64,000 bases of DNA, taken from Acinetobacter sedimenti (GTDB taxonomy: Bacteria > Pseudomonadota > Gammaproteobacteria > Pseudomonadales > Moraxellaceae). Location: the NCBI RefSeq assembly GCF_022601685.1, contig NZ_JAKUML010000006.1:1-64000 (forward strand), given 5' to 3'. The position numbers were made by a program, and so were the translations under genes. The first letter of the stretch is position 1. Every line of letters starts with the position of its first letter. This document shows positions 36,285-47,378 of this stretch, piece after piece. Under the pieces are notes generated by a model, which was given only the letters and a program-made list of their open reading frames with translations, did not search any database and was not told the DNA's origin.

Positions 36285-37652
36285 GTGCATTTACATTCTG
36301 TGACGTGCCACTCATCTTTTGACTTAATTAGTCTTAATCAATATTTAAGTAAATATTTTGGATATTGTTTTCTTAATGATAATAATCAGCCATTTTTTGC
36401 AGTTCTTCCAAAATCGTTAAATATTTTTGGCACACATGGCCATTTTTTGCGCCGTACAGATTTTTCCTATGACTACGCCAACTTTAATGAAAAATTAGAA
36501 TTTATCTTACCGATATCTTCAGATCGTCAATCACTTTCTTCATCTGAGATTCAATTTACGGGTGGCTACGTTTGCTTTTATTCATATGATTTTGTCAGTT
36601 CTACATACATTTCCAATTCACAAAATAGCCAACCTCACCTCTCCCCTACAGCCATCATTGGTGAATATGATATTTTTATTCAACAAAAAAACAATCAATG
36701 GACGCTTTTTTTTGACTCGACATTGAGTGATCAAACTACTTTACTCAAACTTATTCACGACTTACAAAATCCTGCTGTCACGCAGAGCGATAACTCTTTT
36801 CAGTTGCAAGAATCTCTACAAGCTCGCTGGTCTAAAGCTGACTATGTATCTGCATTTCAAAAAGTACAAGATTATTTATATGCTGGCGACTGCTATCAAA
36901 TCAATCTCACTCAAGAATTTCAAAGTAAAATTTCTCAAGGACGATTACTCCAACTTTTACCCGAGTTATTAGAATTAAGCCAAGCGCCTTTTGCAGGCTA
37001 TATTGCGCATGATGATTTTGAGTTGTTGAGTTGTTCACCTGAGTTATTCATTGAGTTTCAAACTGATCGCATGATTCGCACCCGCCCAATTAAAGGCACA
37101 CTTCCTCGGGATAAAGATGCCCAAACAGATCAAGCGAATCGTCTGCAACTCGCTACCTCTGAAAAAGATCAAGCGGAAAATTTGATGATTGTCGATTTAC
37201 TACGAAATGATCTGAGTGTATTTGCTGAAACAGGTTCGGTGAACACCCCAAAACTTTTTGAAGTTGAAAGTTTTGCCCAAGTGCATCATCTAGTGAGTGA
37301 GATTCAAGCCAAATTAAAACCTGAAATTAATCCATCAAAAATGCTGTTACAAGCGCTACCCGGTGGCTCAATTACTGGTGCACCAAAAATCCGTGCCATG
37401 CAAATTATTGACGAACTCGAAGGCAATGCACGTGGTGCGTATTGTGGCAGTCTAGGTTACTTTAATTATGACGGTACAGGACGGTTTAATATTCTGATTC
37501 GCAGCTTACAACGCTACGGCGATGCGCTGAGTATTTGGGCTGGTGGTGGAATTACGGTTGCATCCAATGTCGATGCAGAATATCAGGAATGCTTAGATAA
37601 AGTGTCGGCACTACTTGATTTTCTCAATCAATTTACCGCCACCTCATCTTAG
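36285..37652 (+). CDS. pabB: Aminodeoxychorismate synthase component I
   Basis: PabB converts chorismate and ammonia to 4-amino-4-deoxychorismate for folate synthesis. The PIKGT motif in RTRPIKGTLPR, with its Lys nucleophile, separates it from TrpE, which has PIAGT. Further blocks are CSPELFIEF, EKDQAENLMIVDLLRNDL, LPGGSITGAPKIRAMQII and ARGAYCGSLGYF. From GTG 36285 it has 455 residues, close to the 453 of E. coli PabB, and GGCGA lies nearby. The frame is open to GTG 36123, but that extra stretch of 54 residues is unlike PabB and would cover the likely promoter. It runs divergently from filA paralog 1. pabA is not in the window. Confidence 0.88.
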   Translation: MHLHSVTCHSSFDLISLNQYLSKYFGYCFLNDNNQPFFAVLPKSLNIFGTHGHFLRRTDFSYDYANFNEKLEFILPISSDRQSLSSSEIQFTGGYVCFYSYDFVSSTYISNSQNSQPHLSPTAIIGEYDIFIQQKNNQWTLFFDSTLSDQTTLLKLIHDLQNPAVTQSDNSFQLQESLQARWSKADYVSAFQKVQDYLYAGDCYQINLTQEFQSKISQGRLLQLLPELLELSQAPFAGYIAHDDFELLSCSPELFIEFQTDRMIRTRPIKGTLPRDKDAQTDQANRLQLATSEKDQAENLMIVDLLRNDLSVFAETGSVNTPKLFEVESFAQVHHLVSEIQAKLKPEINPSKMLLQALPGGSITGAPKIRAMQIIDELEGNARGAYCGSLGYFNYDGTGRFNILIRSLQRYGDALSIWAGGGITVASNVDAEYQECLDKVSALLDFLNQFTATSS

Positions 37653-37673
37653 CTTTACGCAGGCACTAGCGTC

Positions 37674-38774
37674 TTACAAAATGGTTTTTAAGCTATCAAT
37701 TAGCCGTTGATTTTGCTCATCCGTACCGACGGTAATGCGCAGATAATTATCAATGCGTGGACGATTGAAATGACGTACAATCACACCTTGCTCACGTAGT
37801 TTTTGCGAAATCGGCGCCGCAGAAACCGCACCATGTGTGGCAAAAATAAAATTAGCTTTCGACGGCAACACCTTAAAATCAAGCGTCTGCATCTCAGCAA
37901 TCAATTGCTCCCGACTGGCAATGACTTTTTCACATTGCGCTTCAAAATACGGCTGATCTTCAAACGATGCCACTGCACACGCTAAGGCAAAACGATCGAT
38001 CGGATAGGAGTTAAAACTATTTTTTACCGATTCAAGTGCCGTGATCAAATGTGGCTGTGCAATCGCATAACCAACCCGAAGCCCTGCGAGAGAACGAGAT
38101 TTGGATGTGGTTTGACAGACCACGAGATTTTCAAATTCAGCGACTAAACTGACAGCCGACTCCGCACCGAAATCTACATACGCCTCATCAATTACCACCA
38201 CTGAATCGGGATGATCATTGAGTAATTGTTTGATTTGATCAATATCAATTGCTCGTCCTGTCGGTGCATTTGGATTGGTAATGATGATGCCACCGTTCAA
38301 ACCACCGTTAGCTTGACGATAGTCTTCAACAGCAATTTCAAAAGAATCAGTTAAAGGAATTTCAATCGTATTTAAGCCAAAAAACTGACTATACACAGGA
38401 TAAAAACTATAGCTAATATCAGGATAAAGTAGCGGTTTATCCTGTACAAAAAACGCCTTAAAAATATGTGCAAGCACTTCATCTGAGCCGTTACCGACAA
38501 AGACATTTTCCACTGCTACGCCCTGTTGCTTGGCAATCGCTTGCTTGAGCAAGCTAGCATCAGGATCAGGATACAACTTAAGTACATCAGCTTGATTGGC
38601 GATAACCGCTTGTACCGCTTCGACCACTTTTGGCGATGGCGGGTAAGGGTTTTCATTGGTATTTAATTTTAATAAATTCTGGATTTTCGGTTGTTCGCCC
38701 GGCACATACGGCTCAAGCTCACGTACCAGCGGACTCCAAAAACGCTTTTGCTGTGTAGTAATTTCTATCGACAT
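37674..38774 (-). CDS. hisC: Histidinol-phosphate aminotransferase
   Basis: HisC transfers an amino group from glutamate to imidazole-acetol phosphate in histidine synthesis. At 366 residues it is of normal length. Class I/II PLP features: LNTNENPYPPSPKV near the N-terminus, GNGSDEVLAHIFKAF, ITNPNAPTGRAID, VIDEAYVDFG and Schiff-base Lys in TTSKSRSLAGLRVGYAIA. The C-terminal Arg region is NYLRITVGTDEQN. A TTG two codons upstream of ATG 38774 has no better ribosome site. It is the last gene of ibaG-murA-hisG-hisD-hisC and is separated from hisD by a repeat-filled gap. Confidence 0.94.
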   Translation of the reverse strand: MSIEITTQQKRFWSPLVRELEPYVPGEQPKIQNLLKLNTNENPYPPSPKVVEAVQAVIANQADVLKLYPDPDASLLKQAIAKQQGVAVENVFVGNGSDEVLAHIFKAFFVQDKPLLYPDISYSFYPVYSQFFGLNTIEIPLTDSFEIAVEDYRQANGGLNGGIIITNPNAPTGRAIDIDQIKQLLNDHPDSVVVIDEAYVDFGAESAVSLVAEFENLVVCQTTSKSRSLAGLRVGYAIAQPHLITALESVKNSFNSYPIDRFALACAVASFEDQPYFEAQCEKVIASREQLIAEMQTLDFKVLPSKANFIFATHGAVSAAPISQKLREQGVIVRHFNRPRIDNYLRITVGTDEQNQRLIDSLKTIL

Positions 38775-38791
38775 TTTCAATCTCAGCTTTT

Positions 38792-38886
38792 CCCCCCCTT
38801 TCTTAAAGGGGGTTAGGGGGATTAATTCTCCCCCTTATTAAAGGGGTTAGAGCAAATCCCCTTTCCTGATGGGAGTTATGGGGATT
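38792..38886. repeat. C-run/G-run degenerate tandem repeat between hisD and hisC
   Basis: About three units of roughly 30 bp lie head to tail. Each has the pattern C4-7 TTT(C/A)(T/C)T-AA-G4-5 TTA followed by GGGGATT or its decayed form: unit A 38792-38824, unit B 38829-38856, unit C 38857-38886. Each unit can fold on itself through the CCCCTTT/AAAGGGG arms. It resembles the dispersed repeats found between Acinetobacter genes. It sits inside the his operon. Confidence 0.7.
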
Positions 38887-38897
38887 GCTATAAAATC

Positions 38898-40196
38898 TTA
38901 TTGATAACGATAACGTGCCGAGCGTGCATGGGCATCCAAGTTTTCTTGTTGCGCCAAGATATCCGCCGTTTTCGCCAAAGTTTTTACACCTTGCTCAGAA
39001 CACATGATCAAACTTGAGCGCTTTTGAAAATCATACACGCCTAGCGGTGAGGAAAAGCGTGCCGTACCCGAAGTTGGCAACACATGGTTAGGTCCTGCAC
39101 AATAGTCACCAATCGCTTCTGGGGTATAACGCCCCATAAAGATTGCACCCGCATGGCGAATTTCTGCACTCATCACTTCAGCTTCGTCCAAACACAGCTC
39201 CAAATGCTCAGGTGCTACTTGGTTAATCAATTGAATCGCTTCAGCACGATCTTTGACCAAGACCAAAGCACCACGATTAGCAATCGAGGTTTTGGCAATC
39301 TCAGCTTTCGGCAAATCTGCTAAATGGCTTTCAATTTTCTCTGCAACCGCTTCGAGTAAATCCTGATCAGGCGTGATAAAAATCGCTTGTGCAACGGTAT
39401 CATGCTCGGCTTGCGACAACAAATCCATCGCCAACCACTCTGCATTATTTTCACCTTCGGCATAGACCAAAATCTCCGAAGGTCCTGCGATCATATCAAT
39501 ACCGACCTGTCCAAACACCGCACGTTTCGCAGCTGCCACAAAGCGATTACCTGGCCCTGTGATTTTATCCACTTGCGGAATAGTTTCTGTACCATAAGCA
39601 AGTGCCGCAACCGCCTGCGCCCCACCAATAGTAAAAACTCGGCTAACACCTGCAAGATACGCCGCAGCCAAGACCAATGGATTCAACTCACCATTGGGTG
39701 CAGGTACCACCATGATAATCTCAGGTACACCTGCCACATGCGCAGGAATCGCATTCATAAGCACCGATGAAGGATAAGAAGCCAAACCACCCGGCACGTA
39801 AATACCCACTCGATCGAGTGGTGTAACTTTTTGCCCAAGCGTGTTGCCTAGCGCATCCACATAGGTCCAGCCATCTTGCTTTTGTGCTTGGTGAAATTCA
39901 CGGATACGATTTGCTGCAAGCTCGAGGGCTTGTCGGACCTCACCATTTAAGCCATCAAAGGCATGTTGTAATTGTGCTTGAGTCAGTTCTAATTGTGAAA
40001 ATGTTGTCGCTGGATGTCGATCAAATTGCTGTGTCAAAGCCAACACATGCACATCGCCTTTTGCACGAACATCCGCAATGATTTGATCAACTGTTTTCAG
40101 GAGTTCAGGGTCATTGACGGTTTCAAAAGCCAAAAGTTCAGCGAATTGCTGTTGGAAATTTTGATCTTGCGTTGACAAACGGCGCATTAAATTCAT
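38898..40196 (-). CDS. hisD: Histidinol dehydrogenase
   Basis: HisD oxidises L-histidinol to L-histidine in two NAD-dependent steps, the last of the pathway. The 432-residue zinc enzyme has [29 protein letters not shown] and the long [11 protein letters not shown], and keeps the family's zinc and base residues in DLLSQAEHD (Gln, His), VAPEHLEL (Glu, His) and AGPNHVLPT (His). It lies 104 bp after hisG and 123 bp before hisC. Confidence 0.96.
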   Translation of the reverse strand: MNLMRRLSTQDQNFQQQFAELLAFETVNDPELLKTVDQIIADVRAKGDVHVLALTQQFDRHPATTFSQLELTQAQLQHAFDGLNGEVRQALELAANRIREFHQAQKQDGWTYVDALGNTLGQKVTPLDRVGIYVPGGLASYPSSVLMNAIPAHVAGVPEIIMVVPAPNGELNPLVLAAAYLAGVSRVFTIGGAQAVAALAYGTETIPQVDKITGPGNRFVAAAKRAVFGQVGIDMIAGPSEILVYAEGENNAEWLAMDLLSQAEHDTVAQAIFITPDQDLLEAVAEKIESHLADLPKAEIAKTSIANRGALVLVKDRAEAIQLINQVAPEHLELCLDEAEVMSAEIRHAGAIFMGRYTPEAIGDYCAGPNHVLPTSGTARFSSPLGVYDFQKRSSLIMCSEQGVKTLAKTADILAQQENLDAHARSARYRYQ

Positions 40197-40300
40197 TCCA
40201 CAGATTGATAAAAAAGAGTTATTTTACCTGTTTTCTATACCCTTGTGGCGAATGAAGCACCGTAAATTCCACTTAATTCATGGATTATGATGATAATGAA

Positions 40301-41017
40301 TTAAGGATTTCTAGATTGCACAGCCTGTTCAAGTTGCGTCAAAATCGGATTTAATAATGCGTGTTTACGCTTAAAACTGGCTTTATTGACGATCAAACGA
40401 GAAGACACTTGGCAGATTTCCTCCAAAGGCTCTAAGCCATTGGCTCGCAAGGTATTGCCTGTATCCACCACATCGACAATGTAATGCCCAAGCCCAACCA
40501 ATGGCGCAAGTTCCATCGAACCATACAGCTTAATCACATCAACTTGTTCACCACGACTGGCATAAAATTGACGTGTGAGGTTGACATATTTGGTGGCGAT
40601 ACGCAGACGACCTTGTGGTTTTTGCATACCAACTTTGCCTGCGGTCATCAGTTTACATTTGGCAATTTGCAAATCCAGTGGCTCATAGACATTTTCTGAA
40701 CCGTATTCCATCAGTACATCTTTACCCGCCACGCCAAAATCTGCCGCACCATTTTCCACATAAGTTGGCACATCACTAGCACGCAAAATCAAAATGCGCA
40801 CCTGAGGATGTGTGGTTGGGAAAATCAATTTGCGTGATTTATCAGGATCTTCAAGTAGCTCCACGCCTGCTTCTGCAAGGAGTGGCAAAGTTTCTTTGAG
40901 AATACGCCCTTTGCTTAGTGCCAAAGTCAAACCATGATCAAAATTCCCCATGAGTTCTGCGTCTGAGATGCGTTTATCTGAGAGGCTTTGTGATGAGTGC
41001 GCTTGTTCCTGTGACAT
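40301..41017 (-). CDS. hisG: ATP phosphoribosyltransferase, short form
   Basis: HisG condenses ATP with phosphoribosyl pyrophosphate, the committed step of histidine synthesis. At 238 residues it is the short (HisGS) form, which lacks the C-terminal regulatory domain and needs HisZ for activity and histidine feedback. Motifs are [37 protein letters not shown] and the PRPP loop [14 protein letters not shown]. The first about 22 residues (Ser/Gln-rich, before [12 protein letters not shown]) extend beyond most relatives, so the true start may be 40951, though 41017 has a better ribosome site. No hisZ occurs in the window. Confidence 0.93.
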   Translation of the reverse strand: MSQEQAHSSQSLSDKRISDAELMGNFDHGLTLALSKGRILKETLPLLAEAGVELLEDPDKSRKLIFPTTHPQVRILILRASDVPTYVENGAADFGVAGKDVLMEYGSENVYEPLDLQIAKCKLMTAGKVGMQKPQGRLRIATKYVNLTRQFYASRGEQVDVIKLYGSMELAPLVGLGHYIVDVVDTGNTLRANGLEPLEEICQVSSRLIVNKASFKRKHALLNPILTQLEQAVQSRNP

Positions 41018-41090
41018 TTAACCCTAACCTTTTTCTAAACTGCGTATCTAAATCGTTGCGTAAATTGTTATTCGCTGAAATTACAGCAAG

Positions 41091-42347
<1,257 letters not shown>

Positions 42348-42353
42348 TTAGCC

Positions 42354-42605
42354 TTATGCTCCAAACATGCTGACTTTGCGCCATTCTTCTGGGGTCATCG
42401 CACGAATCGTCACTGCATGCACTGCGCCAGAGGCAATTTGCTCATTGATTGGGGCGTAGACAGCTTGTTGGCGAGCGACGGTTCTTTTACCTTCAAAACC
42501 TGTATCAACGATACGTAGGTCAAATTTTCCTGCTTCTCCAGTTACGGCAATATCCGCATCAGGAAATGCTTGCGCTAATAAGCTCTTAAGCTGTTCAGTA
42601 TTCAT
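42354..42605 (-). CDS. ibaG: BolA/IbaG-family iron-sulfur protein
   Basis: An 83-residue BolA-fold protein (MNTEQLKSLLAQAFPDADIAV, TGEAGKFDLRIVDTGFEGK, HAVTIRAMTPEEW). It matches the IbaG/YrbA branch, which pairs with monothiol glutaredoxin and takes part in iron-sulfur handling; it usually stands next to murA, as here. The ATG at 42605 is chosen over a longer frame that enters an unlike, Cys/Leu-rich sequence. Confidence 0.9.
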   Translation of the reverse strand: MNTEQLKSLLAQAFPDADIAVTGEAGKFDLRIVDTGFEGKRTVARQQAVYAPINEQIASGAVHAVTIRAMTPEEWRKVSMFGA

Positions 42606-42738
42606 GGTACTGGGCTCTAATTCGTTCAAGACTAAACCGCGTAGTTTACTATAAGTTTGATCTAGACTACAAAAACAAAGCATAGAAAAGGCAAAGATTT
42701 ATCAAATTTTATGGAATTTTCAAACAAATTAATCAAAT

Positions 42739-42763
42739 AAAAAATCAGGGCAAAAGCCCTGAT
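42739..42763 (-). terminator. terminator after hpf
   Basis: ATCAGGGC (42744-42751) pairs with GCCCTGAT (42756-42763) around AAAA; on the minus strand a T run follows. Confidence 0.85.
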
Positions 42764-42880
42764 CTAAAAACAACTCAAGTGGATGGCTAAAATACCTAAA
42801 TCCATAACACTAAAAATCAACAATACTCCAAATCAATTTCATTTAAGTGTCTGAATTTTTCATCCAATTATGCAAACAGT

Positions 42881-43228
42881 TTATGCAACCAATTTGTGTA
42901 ACGGCTTATTCGCCAACTGATTATGCGTGAGCTTTTGCCGTGCAAGTTGTCGCTTTAATTTTTCACTAATTTTATGAATTGCTTGATACATATCATCTGC
43001 GGTTGCCTTGGCGACCAACTCTTTGCCCGGTACTCGAAGAATCACTTCAGCATGATGGTTATCCTGCCCTTTGTGACTTCTTGAGTTTAAGCGATGATCT
43101 TTTTGTAATTTGACCTGCATGCTACACACTTGGTCTAAATGTTGGGTGATTTTGGAAAATTGCTCAGTAATCTGTTCTTCAATCGCTGGGGTAATCGCCA
43201 AATGATGTCCACGAATTGCTATATGCAT
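42881..43228 (-). CDS. hpf: Ribosome hibernation promoting factor, short form
   Basis: Hpf binds the decoding centre of idle ribosomes and promotes 100S dimers in stationary phase. The 115-residue short form starts MHIAIRGHHLAITPAIEEQI, continues with HHAEVILRVPGKELVAKATADDMYQAIHKISEKLKRQL, and is Lys/His-rich. ATG 43228 has GGGAGGTG five bases upstream; an upstream frame to 43261 lacks this. It stands next to rpoN, the conserved gammaproteobacterial order, and ends at its own terminator. Confidence 0.93.
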   Translation of the reverse strand: MHIAIRGHHLAITPAIEEQITEQFSKITQHLDQVCSMQVKLQKDHRLNSRSHKGQDNHHAEVILRVPGKELVAKATADDMYQAIHKISEKLKRQLARQKLTHNQLANKPLHKLVA

Positions 43229-43484
43229 AGTACCACCTCCCATGAAATTGAAGTCAAACATGATCAGTGGACAAGATTTTTAAATGACTATTTTATAGAA
43301 ACTTCATATCAATCTAATTTTAAACTACCAAAAAGACATCTATTTTCATTTAAATCATCTACATATCTTGCAATATCAATGAATCATGTCGGGCTCCCAT
43401 TTTGATTTAATACGGTTTGATTTGTTCATGCTGTGATCAAAAAATCAATCAACTGCATCACTCTAAATAATCATAGAAACCAAG

Positions 43485-44921
43485 TTAAAGCAATACTTTT
43501 CGATCTGAAGAAGATGGGATATTGAGGGATTCACGGTATTTCGCCACTGTACGCCTTGCTACGTCGATACCTTCATCTTGTAACAATTTCGCAATCGCAT
43601 TGTCCGAAAGTGGTTTCTTTTGATTTTCTGCTGCGATGAGCTTTTTGATCATGGCACGAATCGCAGTTGAAGAACATTCCCCACCAGTTGCCGTACCCAC
43701 ATGACTGGAAAAGAAATATTTAAGTTCGAACAAACCATTTGGGGTCAAAATATATTTATTGGTCGTGACCCGAGATACGGTTGATTCATGTAATTCCACT
43801 TCATCTGCCACATCACGAAGTACCAAAGGCTTCATGCCTTCTGCGCCAATTTCAAAAAAATCACGTTGATGTTCGACAATACATGTTGCAACTTTTAATA
43901 AAGTTTTATGGCGTTCATCAATGCTTTTGATAAAGTTTTTTGCTTCAAGCATTTGAGTTTTGAGATATTGATTATCAGCACTTTGATCCGCACGTTTAAT
44001 CATCCCTGCATAGAAAGAATTGACCCGAAGTTTTGGCAACACATCAGGATTTAAGAAAACATGCCAACGCTCATTTTTCTTTTGCAAAATCACATCAGGC
44101 GTTTGATAGTCTTGCCCCTGCTCTTGAAATCTTGCTCCCGGTGCAGGATCAAAGGATTTGAGCAAAGCCATGGCTTGTTTGAGTTGATCGAGATCAAGCT
44201 GAGTTTTGCGCATCAGCTTATTAATATCATTCGTCAGCAATAATTCGGCATTTTGCAATAACATTTTAGCTTGCTGTTTTAGCGTTGTATTTTGCTGATA
44301 TTGCTCAAGTTGAATCGCTAGACATTCAACCAAATTACGGCACGCCGTTCCTAATGGATCAAGCAGTTGAATATATTTCAGCACCACGACCACTTCATCG
44401 AGCTCAAGCTCTTCTTCAACATCAGCCTGTTGCAACATGTGCTGTGCAGACGCAAGTATCTCTTCTAGCTCGCAATCCAAATAGCCACGTTCATCTAACG
44501 CATCAACAATACAATGTGCGACGACTTTTTCTACATCACTCAGATGTAGCAGATTGATTTGCCAAAGCAAATGTTCCTCTAAACTGTCCGTGCTCGTGCG
44601 ATTATCTTCACGCTCCTCAAACTCAGGAGTTGCCATCGCTGTAGATTGATGAGTATAGACATCATCCCAATCTGTATCGACTGGTAGATCATCTGGAATG
44701 GTGTCTTGTTGCATTTGATCTTGCAAGGTAGGATCGACTTCTTCTTTTTTGGCCTCCCCGTATTCTTCTTCGATCTTTTCGAGCAGTGGATTGCTATCAA
44801 GTTGAGATTGGATTTCTTGTTCTAATTCTAAAGATGATAGTTGTAATAGCTTGATGGCTTGTTGAAGTTGAGGCGTAAGCGACAGTGAATTCGCTACTTT
44901 TAAACCTACAGATAACTTCAT
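43485..44921 (-). CDS. rpoN: RNA polymerase sigma-54 factor RpoN
   Basis: RpoN directs polymerase to -24/-12 promoters and needs AAA+ activators. The 478-residue protein has the activator-interacting region I (LTPQLQQAIKLLQLSSLELEQEIQ), an acidic region II (EEREDNRTSTDSLEEHL), the core-binding region, and the C-terminal RpoN box ARRTVAKYRE. It precedes hpf in the same direction with 256 bp between. The upstream end faces the broken diguanylate-cyclase gene, with a 448-bp gap. Confidence 0.97.
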   Translation of the reverse strand: MKLSVGLKVANSLSLTPQLQQAIKLLQLSSLELEQEIQSQLDSNPLLEKIEEEYGEAKKEEVDPTLQDQMQQDTIPDDLPVDTDWDDVYTHQSTAMATPEFEEREDNRTSTDSLEEHLLWQINLLHLSDVEKVVAHCIVDALDERGYLDCELEEILASAQHMLQQADVEEELELDEVVVVLKYIQLLDPLGTACRNLVECLAIQLEQYQQNTTLKQQAKMLLQNAELLLTNDINKLMRKTQLDLDQLKQAMALLKSFDPAPGARFQEQGQDYQTPDVILQKKNERWHVFLNPDVLPKLRVNSFYAGMIKRADQSADNQYLKTQMLEAKNFIKSIDERHKTLLKVATCIVEHQRDFFEIGAEGMKPLVLRDVADEVELHESTVSRVTTNKYILTPNGLFELKYFFSSHVGTATGGECSSTAIRAMIKKLIAAENQKKPLSDNAIAKLLQDEGIDVARRTVAKYRESLNIPSSSDRKVLL

Positions 44922-45369
44922 TGCAATAAATCCACCTATGTGTCTGACAGATCAGCTCAATCCATTCAAAAATAGACGAAATGGAAAAAATAAGCCTCGA
45001 TCGAATAAAAGGAGAAAAACCAAAAATTACACGCATAGCAAAATCTATGCCTAGAATCATCATAGCTACACAACTATATAAATGCAACGCTATACAGTGC
45101 AATATTTCCACCGTTGATCGTCTGTTCATCAAATCTAAATTTCATCAAGTGAAATAAAGCATATTCAATGATTTTTTTATGAAAAAAGTTGCATTTTTAA
45201 GCAAATCTGACACATTAAACATGCGTGTATAATATATATATTTTGCAATGGTGCGAAAAATGAAACCACCATGTATTATAATCGTGGAAAATAACTCCAA
45301 AATTCTCATATTCGCCATTCTGGAATTATTTGAGCAAGCCTTTTTAGGCGATTACACCAACTATTAAAA
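44922..45369. other. divergent intergenic region rpoN / broken GGDEF gene
   Basis: These 448 bp are AT-rich, with no credible gene. A promoter-like pair lies at 45207-45233 and a TATAAT-like box at 45277-45282, with a TA repeat between 45228 and 45241. Nothing on the minus strand stood out as an rpoN promoter. Confidence 0.5.
45207..45233 (+). promoter_or_regulatory. possible promoter upstream of the GGDEF pseudogene
   Basis: CTGACA (45207-45212) and TATAAT (45228-45233) with a 15-bp spacer, shorter than ideal. The leader to the start codon would be about 130 bases. Confidence 0.35.
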
Positions 45370-46437
45370 GTGACACAATCTATGTCAACGACTCAAGCAC
45401 AGCGTATCGAACGTATTTTTGCGCCTGATGAGCTTAATGGCTTTGACGATAGTCATTGCATTCATGTACCTGTCGCTTTTATTCACGAGCTCACTTTTGC
45501 CGATTCACTGCAAGCAGTATTAGATATCGTCGTAAAGTGGGTCAGCCATATTTTTCAAACTGATCGTGCCAGTATTAGCCTACAAAAAGATACCAACCAA
45601 CTAAAACTCTATACCATCAACGGTAATCAAGCCATTCCTATGGACTTCCCCTTACCGATTGATCAGACTTTTATTGGTTGAACTTTTCATACGTCCAAGT
45701 TGATGATTTGTGACGATACCACGGTATCTGATGAATTGGACTGCATCAAACTCAGCGTTGGTGGACTAGGTAGTTGTATGGACGCACCAATGATCCATAA
45801 TGGCATTACCATCGGGACACTGAACGTCGCAGATGCTCGGAAGCATTGCTACAGCAAAGCACAAGCCATCCAACTACAATGTTTAGCAAATTGGATTGCC
45901 TTGAATATTCGCTTGCATTTGCAACTCCAAGAGATGGATTTACTGGCATCGACAGATGAGCTCACAGGCACCTTCAACCGTAGACGCTTTACCCATGAAA
46001 GCAATGAAAATATGCAATGCTTTTTGCATCAGCATACGCCTTATGTTGTTGGCATCTTAAATGTTGATTTATTTAAAGATTTAAATGATCACTATGGACA
46101 TACTGCTGGTGACAACGTACTGAAACATCTCACAAAAATTATTCGAAAAACCATTCGAAAACAAGATTTTATCGCACGAATAGGTGATGAAGAGTTTGCT
46201 ATTATTTTGCCCGCATGCGTGACAGATGAAGCTTTTGAAATCTTTGAGCGAGTTCGTCACAACATCGAACAACACCCTCTGGAATATGAACAACAAAAAA
46301 TTCATTACACCGTCAGCATTGGGTTCTCAGAAGTTGCCACAACAGATCAGCATTCGGAAGATATCTTTAAGCGGGCAGACAAAGCGCTCTATCAAGCCAA
46401 AGCAGACGAGCGGAATCAAGTACGCTGTGGAAATTAA
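45370..46437 (+). pseudogene. GAF-GGDEF diguanylate cyclase gene with an in-frame stop
   Basis: One reading frame holds both halves of a 355-codon gene, with a single TGA at 45679-45681 in the GAF domain. The upstream half (from GTG 45370 or ATG 45382) ends DQTFIG. The downstream half continues TFHTSKLMICDD, then the GAF core (HNGITIGTLNVADA) and the GGDEF domain (LLASTDELTGTFNRRRF, VDLFKDLNDHYGH). The signature itself is off-consensus: RIGDEEFAII in place of RIGGDEFAII, so the second Gly of the GTP-binding turn is replaced by Asp. The C-terminal RADKALYQAKADERNQV is normal. If read through, it would probably bind but not make c-di-GMP. Confidence 0.85.
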
Positions 46438-46488
46438 CACACTAGAATTTGAAAAAATTAATCACTAAATCTGCTTTAATTGCCAATC

Positions 46489-47325
46489 TTATTTTAGTTG
46501 CCAAATCCATTTTTGCTTTTGATTCAATTGTTGGTGTTGATCCAATTTGCGATCACCTAAAATTTTTAATACCAACACTAAACTTAACAATAATAACAAA
46601 TACCATGAACCAAGCTTACCCCAACCCACCATATGCCACGCATCAACTTGTGATGGATAGAGCCAAATTTGGTAAAAGGTACTAATATTTTCAGCAATCC
46701 AAATCAGAAATGCTAAACACAGTAAAATGAACAACATTGGCAATTTAAAAGTGTGCTTTTGTACTTGGAAGTGCACCGTCGTTTTCCAAAAAATCAGCAC
46801 TGAAATCACAAATAAAAGTAGTCGAATATCTGGAATAAAAAATTTCGACATAAAGTTGATATACGACACAACTGCCAACGCTAACATGATGGCAAAACTC
46901 GGCAGATTCACCATACTGACCTGAAATAGACGCAAACTCCGTGCAAAAAAACTTCCCACCGCAGAGTACATAAAGCCTGCAAATAACGGCACCGTGTAGA
47001 GTTTAAAAACAGCAGGTTGTGGATATTGCCACGAAGCAATCGCAGGATGGGTGAGGAACAATTCCATACCCATTGCCATGATATGAAATAGCGCAATGAC
47101 TTTGGCTTCAGACCAGCTTTCCAGTTTGAAATACAAAAGGAAAATCTGTACCAAAACTGCGAATATTAGTAAATAATCATAACGATACAAGCCATAAAAT
47201 GGCTCATGTCCCATTGGTGCTGTAATCACAAAAGTGAGCAACAACAATATGCCAAACAACGCTGCCCACACTGCTTTTGCGACAAATTCAGCGACAAGCT
47301 TTGCACCGTTGACAATGATTTCCAC
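46489..47325 (-). CDS. DUF817 family integral membrane protein
   Basis: A membrane protein of 278 residues from GTG 47325; a TTG at 47337 would add four. It has eight or nine hydrophobic helices. The DUF817 pattern is clear: GHEPFYGLYRYDYLLIFA, AIALFHIMAMGMELF with SWQYPQPA, VPLFAGFMYSAVGSF, and later WKTTVHFQVQKHTFKLP, ENISTFYQIWLYP and HMVGWGKLGSWYLL. The function of the family is unknown. The last 20 residues are hydrophilic and Gln/Lys-rich. It is convergent with the GGDEF pseudogene and lies 53 bp after hemE. Confidence 0.85.
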   Translation of the reverse strand: MEIIVNGAKLVAEFVAKAVWAALFGILLLLTFVITAPMGHEPFYGLYRYDYLLIFAVLVQIFLLYFKLESWSEAKVIALFHIMAMGMELFLTHPAIASWQYPQPAVFKLYTVPLFAGFMYSAVGSFFARSLRLFQVSMVNLPSFAIMLALAVVSYINFMSKFFIPDIRLLLFVISVLIFWKTTVHFQVQKHTFKLPMLFILLCLAFLIWIAENISTFYQIWLYPSQVDAWHMVGWGKLGSWYLLLLLSLVLVLKILGDRKLDQHQQLNQKQKWIWQLK

Positions 47326-47378
47326 GTATATTTTCAACTCGTCAGTCTTTATTGTAGCGCATTAAAGTGTGCAGATAA

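Noticed and set aside
45679..45681. TGA as a selenocysteine codon in the GGDEF gene
   Set aside because: There is no SECIS-like stem just after the TGA, the site is not a redox centre, and a CGA or TGG to TGA mutation explains it.
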